DNA of 64,000 nt. Origin: Planotetraspora kaengkrachanensis (lineage in GTDB: Bacteria; Actinomycetota; Actinomycetes; Streptosporangiales; Streptosporangiaceae). The stretch spans positions 1 through 64,000 of the forward strand of contig NZ_BONV01000035.1 in NCBI RefSeq assembly GCF_016862895.1, read 5' to 3'. Positions 59,372-64,000 of the stretch are shown piece after piece; position 1 is the stretch's first letter; every line of letters begins with the position of its first letter. Under the pieces are notes generated by a model. The model was given only the letters and a program-made list of their open reading frames with translations, made no database searches and was not told the DNA's origin. A program made the translations under genes and the position numbers.

Positions 59372-60076
59372 TCAACGACCTTCCGCGTGAGAAGAAGCAT
59401 CGCCTCCGCTGCATCGCGGCGCGCACTTTGACGAGTCGGTTCGTCGTCGACCTGGCTCTTCGGCCCATTGGGGATGGTTCTTTCTGGCCCACGCGGTCGT
59501 CACCGAGCCCGTGCGCATCCCGCGCCTCGCCTCGGGGTCCCGGTACGCCAGCCGGATGTGCCCCAGGACGACGACGGCGATGGCGAACGCCGTCACGTCG
59601 TGCACGAAGATCGCGCTCGCGCGGGAGATCGCCGGCAGAGCCCCGGTGAACCACATCAGCAGTCCGGTGAACGTCATGAGCGGTACGGCTCCGGCGATCC
59701 AGCCTGCGTAGATCTTCTGCCCGGCGTTGAACTTGCCGGCCGGGCGCGGTCCCGGCGTGCCCCTGCGTACCGCGCGCAGCCACTGCCCGTCGTACGGCGC
59801 CAGCCGGTTGAGCCTGCGCAGGTCGGCGCGGAACGCGCGCGAGGCGAGACCGAGGAGGACCGGCGCGGGCAGCAGGAGCCCCGACCACTCGTGGACGACG
59901 ACCACCAGATGGCGACGGCCGACCAGCTGAGCCAGCGGCGGGAAGTACAGGCAGGCCGCCGACCCCGCGCACAGCGACATCAGAGTGGCGATGGATCGAT
60001 GGACCAGGCGCTCGCCACGGCTGAACCGCCGGAGCAACGACTCAGGCCTCCTGGTCGAGCCAGCCGTCGACGTCAT
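59372..60076 (-). CDS. Cytochrome b561-type membrane subunit
   Basis: This 234-residue integral membrane protein has four to five transmembrane helices and the His residues LVHRSIATLMSL, VVHEWSGLLLP, IFVHDVTAFAIA and VLGHIRL that can ligate two b-type hemes. It is the membrane partner for the molybdoenzyme encoded next upstream, whose gene overlaps its start by about 35 bp. The pair probably feeds electrons between the quinone pool and an extracytoplasmic molybdenum enzyme. Its C-terminal tail SSKCAPRCSGGDASSHAEGR is unconserved and runs into the hydrolase pseudogene. Confidence 0.85.
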   Translation of the reverse strand: MTSTAGSTRRPESLLRRFSRGERLVHRSIATLMSLCAGSAACLYFPPLAQLVGRRHLVVVVHEWSGLLLPAPVLLGLASRAFRADLRRLNRLAPYDGQWLRAVRRGTPGPRPAGKFNAGQKIYAGWIAGAVPLMTFTGLLMWFTGALPAISRASAIFVHDVTAFAIAVVVLGHIRLAYRDPEARRGMRTGSVTTAWARKNHPQWAEEPGRRRTDSSKCAPRCSGGDASSHAEGR

Positions 60077-60734
60077 AACCGTACTCCTCCCAGTAACCCG
60101 GGATGACCTTGTCGGTGACGGATATGCCGGACAGCCATTTGGCCGACTTGTAGAAGTACATCGGGGCCACGTAGAGCCGTACGGGACCGCCGTGCTCGTG
60201 GGTGAGCGGCTCGTCCAGCATGTCCAGGGCGATCAGCACGTCGGCCCGGCGGGCCTGCTCGAGTGTGAGGCTCTCGGTGTAGACACCGTCGAAGCAGGTG
60301 AAGCGGACCGCCCTGCCCTCGGCGCGCACCCCGGCCGCGTCGAGCAGGTCCGAGAGCAGCACCCCGGCGAAGGGGACGTCCGGCACCCGCCAGCCGTCGG
60401 TGCACCTCGCCTCGCCGACGATTCGGGTCTGGGGCAGCGCGCGCAGGTCGCCCAGCGTGTACGTCCCGGGCCGCTCGACCAGCCCGCCGATCTCCAGCCG
60501 GTAATCGGCCGCGGTCTTCCTGGGCACCGAGGCCGTGACGCTGTAGTAGCGAAAGCCGCCCGGGTTGGGCAGCAGCCCGCTGAGCCCGGTGGGGTCGTGC
60601 TGGGAGACGGCCCCGAGGACCCGCTCCCAGCCGTTCTGTACGAAAGGCGCGGCGGCGATTCCGGCGGCGCCCAGGCCCAGCATCGAGAGCATCACCCGGC
60701 GCGCGATCGGCGGGCCGCTCTCCGGCTCACTCAC
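60042..60734 (-). CDS. YedY-like molybdopterin-dependent oxidoreductase
   Basis: This 230-residue protein belongs to the sulfite-oxidase fold group related to YedY/MsrP. The molybdenum-ligand Cys lies in GEARCTDGW, VPFAGVLLSDLLDAAGV follows, and the late HGGPVRLYVAPMYFYKSAKWLSGI region is typical. The N-terminus, with PPIARRVMLSMLGLGAAGIAAAPF, has an RR-like but atypical Tat signal. GTG 60734 with GGAGA upstream is preferred over TTG 60755. It overlaps the cytochrome b subunit, so the two form a complex; the substrate may be sulfoxides or related compounds. Confidence 0.88.
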   Translation of the reverse strand: MSEPESGPPIARRVMLSMLGLGAAGIAAAPFVQNGWERVLGAVSQHDPTGLSGLLPNPGGFRYYSVTASVPRKTAADYRLEIGGLVERPGTYTLGDLRALPQTRIVGEARCTDGWRVPDVPFAGVLLSDLLDAAGVRAEGRAVRFTCFDGVYTESLTLEQARRADVLIALDMLDEPLTHEHGGPVRLYVAPMYFYKSAKWLSGISVTDKVIPGYWEEYGYDVDGWLDQEA

Positions 60735-61103
60735 AGTCGTGTCTCCAGCAGCCAATGGGCGGATGTTTCATCGACTCGGTACTCCTCATGTGTTCGGGTC
60801 CGCCTCGGGCGAGCGCGGTCGGCGACGGTGCACTGCGCGCATCGATCAGCGGATACGCGATGAGCAGGGCGACCGTCACGGCGGAGGGCTCGGGGTATTC
60901 GAAATCAACTCTCCTGGGCCAGGCCGCTCGGGGACCCCAGGGAGGACACTGGCCGGAACCCTGGTTCTGTCGTGTTCCGGTGGACCGCCCGGGTGGCCGG
61001 CGGCGGTCCCGGAATCGCTGGGAACGTTCCATCAGTTGGCGGACACCTTTGACAAAGGGACGCCGTGGGTACGGCGAGGCGTCTCGGCCGAACGTGGATG
61101 GAC
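60735..61103. other. Intergenic region, no gene recognised
   Basis: This 369-bp spacer lies between the molybdoenzyme start and the end of the DHFR-like gene. It must contain the promoter of the molybdoenzyme operon. I see no coding sequence, repeat or strong palindrome in it. Confidence 0.5.
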
Positions 61104-61682
61104 TCAGACATGCAGGGTGGGGCGGTAGATGAACTCTTGGATGTGGCCGTCGAGCGTCCGGCGCTCGATCAGCTCGAGGTCGAAGTCGGCCGCCCCCTGG
61201 AAGATCGGGTCCAGCCCGGTCTTACCGGTGATCACAGGGAAGAGCGTCACCTGGACGCGGTCGACCAGACCGGCGGCCATCAGCGCCCGGTTCATCGACA
61301 GGCTGCCGTGCGAGCGCAACGGCACCTCGGACTCCTCCTTGAGCCGAGCGACGACGTCGACGGCATCGCCGCTCGCGACGTTCGCATCCGGCCAGTCGAG
61401 GGATCCTTCCAGTGTCGTCGACACCACCGTTGCCGGCAGGCTCCTCATCCGGGTGACCCATGGGTCACGCGCCTCGGACTCCTCGGTGCTCGAGGCCAGC
61501 ATCCGCGCGAACGCCCGATACGTGTTGGCCCCGAAGACCATCCGCTGCTCCTCGCCGTACAGGGCGAGGCGGTGGTCGAGGAGCTCGGGGCCTTGCTTGC
61601 CCCAGTAACCGGTCCAGTCGCCACTGGCGGCACCGAAGCCGTCGAGGCTGGAAAAGACGTCGAATGTGTAGGTAGCGGTCAT
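61104..61682 (-). CDS. Dihydrofolate-reductase-like (RibD C-terminal) family protein
   Basis: The 192-residue protein has the same fold as the gene at 41303: MTATYTFDVFSSLDGFG at the start, QRMVFGANTYRAFARML in the middle, and GSLSMNRALMAAGLVDRVQVTLFPVITG toward the end, which binds NADPH. GAGGAGAGCACC precedes ATG 61682. Members probably reduce pteridines or flavins, though the substrate is unknown. It is monocistronic. Confidence 0.88.
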   Translation of the reverse strand: MTATYTFDVFSSLDGFGAASGDWTGYWGKQGPELLDHRLALYGEEQRMVFGANTYRAFARMLASSTEESEARDPWVTRMRSLPATVVSTTLEGSLDWPDANVASGDAVDVVARLKEESEVPLRSHGSLSMNRALMAAGLVDRVQVTLFPVITGKTGLDPIFQGAADFDLELIERRTLDGHIQEFIYRPTLHV

Positions 61683-61955
61683 GGTGCTCTCCTCGAGTGC
61701 GGCTGATCGCGTGTTGGGGATACAGACCGGCAACCACGGCGAAACTCATCGTCCTTGGACTCCTGGAGTCCGGCCGCCCCAGATGCGGTCCCAGGGGTCA
61801 CCTGCTTTCAATGAACCGTGGAAACACGCTCTGCGTACCTCCCACCGAGCGCCTGGATCCGCCGGCGTCCGTGGAGGGAGTGCTGTGAAGTCAATGACCC
61901 GCACGAGCTCGCTGGAGAGCACCCGACTCGTCGACTACAGCACACTCCCAGCCTG

Positions 61956-62384
61956 ATGAGCCGGGACTGGGGTCTGAGGCTCCGCAGGCTGACCGTCTTC
62001 CTCACTCTGCCGCTCGCCATGGCTTGTTCATCTGAGGGCGGGAGCCATCCGTCGGTTCAGGGCCACGCCCTCGGTACCCACACCTTGGGTGCCGGTCCGC
62101 CGTTGAGCGTCGAGCAGTTGGCCGCCAAGAGCGGCTGCGTTAGCCCGAACGTACAGATCGATGCCGACGAACTGCGTCAGGCGATCTGCCAGACACCGCG
62201 GGGGCGCTACACCATCACCAGCTTCGCCACCGAGAAGGGCAAGCGGGACTGGCTGGACTCCGCCCAGTCGTACGGCGGGGCGTATCTCGTCGGCAACCGA
62301 TGGGCCGTCATCGCGAGCCCGGACCTCTTGTCATCGCTGCACGGTCAGCTCGGCGGACAGATGGAAACGACGCAGGGACATTAG
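61956..62384 (+). CDS. Putative lipoprotein upstream of CopC
   Basis: This protein of 142 residues has a signal peptide with a lipobox-like LAMAC (residue 24 Cys) and a soluble domain of about 110 residues. That domain contains SVEQLAAKSGCVSPNVQIDADELRQAICQTPRGRYTITSFATEKGKRDWLDSAQSYGGAYLVGNRWAVIA. I do not recognise the family, but the two Cys and the surface position suggest metal or redox binding. It precedes CopC and CopD by 54 bp, so a copper-related role is possible. Confidence 0.75.
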   Translation: MSRDWGLRLRRLTVFLTLPLAMACSSEGGSHPSVQGHALGTHTLGAGPPLSVEQLAAKSGCVSPNVQIDADELRQAICQTPRGRYTITSFATEKGKRDWLDSAQSYGGAYLVGNRWAVIASPDLLSSLHGQLGGQMETTQGH

Positions 62385-62438
62385 AGCCGCCGTGCTCCAC
62401 CCGGACAGAAGGCTTGAGCCGCCGCGCTAGGAGGTGTG

Positions 62439-63089
62439 ATGTCTCGACGGTCGGTTCGCCGGGCGTTGGTAGGGCTGTTCTGCATCGTTTCCTTTGGCTG
62501 CGCGTCAACGGTTGCGGCCCAGGGCGCCTTCGCCCACAACGTTCTCGAGGCCAGCAATCCCAAGGACAAGTCCGAGCCGCACACCGCACCCCGAACCATC
62601 CTGCTGGATTTCAACGACACGGTTCTTCCTCAATTCGCGACGGTGATCGTGAGTGGGCCAGGAGGGAAGCGATACGAGGATGGATCAGTTGCGATCAAAC
62701 GCGACACGGTTCGCCAATCGCTGAAGCCGCTCCAGGCAGCGGGAAGGTACGTCGTCGCCTTCCGAGTGGTGTCGGCTGACGGTCATCCGATCAAGGGGCA
62801 GATCTCCTTCACGCTGACCACGTCAGCCCTTACCGCGACGGCCGAGGCCGCCTCTTCAGACGAATCTCCGGACGAGAAGCCGTCGCCATCGGGTCGGGAT
62901 GTCTCTCCTACTCCAACTGTGGCGCTACCGCCTGGAGCGCACGTGCCCTCCATGGCGCGGCCGGCTACACAAACGGAGGGCCTGGGGACGCGAGCGCTCA
63001 TTGCGCTGGGAATCGCCGCCCTCGCCCTCATAGGAGTCGGCGCGCTGTCCATGCGGCGACGGGGAGATGTGGATGAGGACAGTCACTGA
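62439..63089 (+). CDS. copC: CopC-domain copper-binding protein
   Basis: This 216-residue exported protein has a signal peptide, then a CopC beta-barrel starting with the metal-binding N-terminus AHNVLEASNPKDKSEPHTAP. YVVAFRVVSADGHPIKGQISFTL follows. A disordered Ser/Pro linker and a C-terminal transmembrane helix (ALIALGIAALALIGVGALSM) with a charged tail end it. The His at the mature N-terminus and the His in DGHPI are the usual Cu(II) ligands. AGGAGGTGTG precedes ATG 62439. It overlaps the CopD gene by 17 bp and is its partner in copper handling. Confidence 0.92.
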   Translation: MSRRSVRRALVGLFCIVSFGCASTVAAQGAFAHNVLEASNPKDKSEPHTAPRTILLDFNDTVLPQFATVIVSGPGGKRYEDGSVAIKRDTVRQSLKPLQAAGRYVVAFRVVSADGHPIKGQISFTLTTSALTATAEAASSDESPDEKPSPSGRDVSPTPTVALPPGAHVPSMARPATQTEGLGTRALIALGIAALALIGVGALSMRRRGDVDEDSH

Positions 63090-64000
63090 GAAGAGGAGGA
63101 CTGTTCGCGGATATTTCGCCGGTGCCGCCGCATGCAGCATCGGGATCCTGGTCCTGGGCCTGTGGGTCGGTGGAGCCGGAGCCGATGGTGATCTCGCATA
63201 CCTCCTGCCTACGGCGGGTGCCGTGGTCACCTGGACCCTGCCGTTGGTTCGTCTTGCGCACGACGTGTGCGCCATGGCGACCGTCGGCGCGTTGTTCACC
63301 GGGACGGTCCTGGTGCCGACATCAGCGGGTGAGCTGAGCCCGGCTGCCACGCGGTGCATCCGGGCCGCGGGCACATGGGCGCTGGGCTGGGCGGTGAGTA
63401 CCGCGTTCGTGGTCGTCCTGACGGCGTCTGACGTCTCAGGAGTGCCGCTTTCCAAGATCGGCTCCGTCGCGGCGGTGGCGGATCTGACCCTGTCGATCAC
63501 GCAGGGACGGACTTTCCTTATCGTCGCCTTGATCGCCCTCGTCATCGGTGCCGTGTGTCGCAATGTGTCGCGAACCGGATGGGCGCGTGCGCTGTTGGCG
63601 GCGAGCGTCTTCGGGCTTGTGCCGCCTGCCTTCGCCGGGCACGCGACGTCGGCCGTCGACCACGACCTGGCCGTATCGGCCATGATGGTCCACATCGTCG
63701 CCGTCGCGGTGTGGATGGGGGGCCTGGTCGGCGTCCTGCTCTACCTGCGCAATGAGCGCGAACTTCTACCTTCCAGTATCAGCCGTTTCAGCCGTGTCGC
63801 GCTGACGTGCTTCATCGCGGTGGCCCTGTCGGGTGCGGTCGCCGGCTGGCTTCGGCTTGGTGAGCCGTCTCAGTTATGGACGTCGCGGTACGGCCTGCTG
63901 CTCGGCGGCAAGATCTTGGCGCTGTTCGTGCTGGGATACGTCGGCTGGAGACATCGCCGTACCACGATGGCCGGACTGGCAAGCGGGCAGTCCAAGCGGC
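63073..64000 (+). CDS. copD: CopD-domain copper transport protein, runs off the window end
   Basis: The frame from ATG 63073 is open to the last base. Its 309 visible residues start MRTVTEKRRTVRGYFAGAAA and give at least seven transmembrane helices, for example CSIGILVLGLWVGGAGA, TWALGWAVSTAFVVVLTA, LIVALIALVIGAVC and GLLLGGKILALFVLGYVGW. It matches the CopD/PcoD group that moves copper across the membrane together with CopC. GHATSAVDHDLAVSAMMVHIVAVAVWMGG carries the conserved His residues. The start overlaps the CopC coding end by 17 bp. Confidence 0.88.
   Translation, partial: MRTVTEKRRTVRGYFAGAAACSIGILVLGLWVGGAGADGDLAYLLPTAGAVVTWTLPLVRLAHDVCAMATVGALFTGTVLVPTSAGELSPAATRCIRAAGTWALGWAVSTAFVVVLTASDVSGVPLSKIGSVAAVADLTLSITQGRTFLIVALIALVIGAVCRNVSRTGWARALLAASVFGLVPPAFAGHATSAVDHDLAVSAMMVHIVAVAVWMGGLVGVLLYLRNERELLPSSISRFSRVALTCFIAVALSGAVAGWLRLGEPSQLWTSRYGLLLGGKILALFVLGYVGWRHRRTTMAGLASGQSKR

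Noticed and set aside
1-64000. CRISPR arrays, rRNA or tRNA genes, biosynthetic gene cluster, insertion-sequence transposases
   Set aside because: I looked for direct-repeat arrays, tRNA-like cloverleafs, PKS/NRPS or terpene signatures and DDE transposases and saw none.

Overview
The window is high-GC actinomycete chromosomal DNA, probably from a large-genome filamentous genus such as those of the Streptosporangiales. Supporting signs are NB-ARC/TPR and BTAD (SARP/AfsR-type) regulators, many GTG starts, PadR-HAAS and GntR-membrane-protein pairs, and a high density of one-component regulators. It contains no rRNA, tRNA, CRISPR array or replication origin that I can see. Genus-level placement is inference.

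Left part (1-23.2 kb): an EF-hand protein is followed by small regulator-plus-enzyme modules. These are XRE/SDR (regulator frameshifted), AKR/TetR, PadR-HAAS with a DUF2306-like membrane protein, LysR/SDR, a membrane protein with a YtrA-like GntR, and quinone oxidoreductase/TetR. Most have a clear inverted-repeat operator between the divergent genes. At 7.5-11.2 kb lies a complete ABC-transporter / histidine-kinase / response-regulator / LiaF-like operon. At 11.5-14.8 kb an XRE-like/NB-ARC/TPR (STAND) protein converges on, and overlaps, a minimal Ser/Thr kinase. A GNAT domain fused to a multi-pass membrane domain sits at 18.6-19.9 kb.

Middle part (23.3-47 kb): this is accessory, partly decayed DNA. 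It holds a lipoprotein thioredoxin with a DsbD-N-like lipoprotein, a WGR-domain protein convergent with a tyrosine recombinase (the two enclosed by 16-bp inverted repeats), YunG-like, SUKH-like, DUF6193-like and other orphan genes, a LexA paralogue, and a SARP-NB-ARC-TPR regulator. Broken genes are frequent: a GNAT gene split precisely by a 1,658-bp insertion carrying an FAD monooxygenase, plus ClpP, alpha/beta-hydrolase, epimerase, imine-reductase, GNAT and cysteine-hydrolase remnants. A short motif (core CGGCATGAGCGG) recurs in the spacers of this zone, and a 60-bp sequence occurs twice.

Right part (47-64 kb): an alpha/beta hydrolase, a GlxA-type AraC regulator, a PH-domain protein, DNA polymerase IV, and a membrane-anchored phosphate-binding-like protein come first. 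Next are a HupE/UreJ-like exported membrane protein and a 1,572-residue secreted protein joining metallophosphatase, PQQ-propeller and carboxypeptidase-regulatory-like domains. A YedY-like molybdoenzyme with its cytochrome b subunit, a DHFR-like reductase, and a CopC-CopD copper module complete the window; CopD runs off the end.
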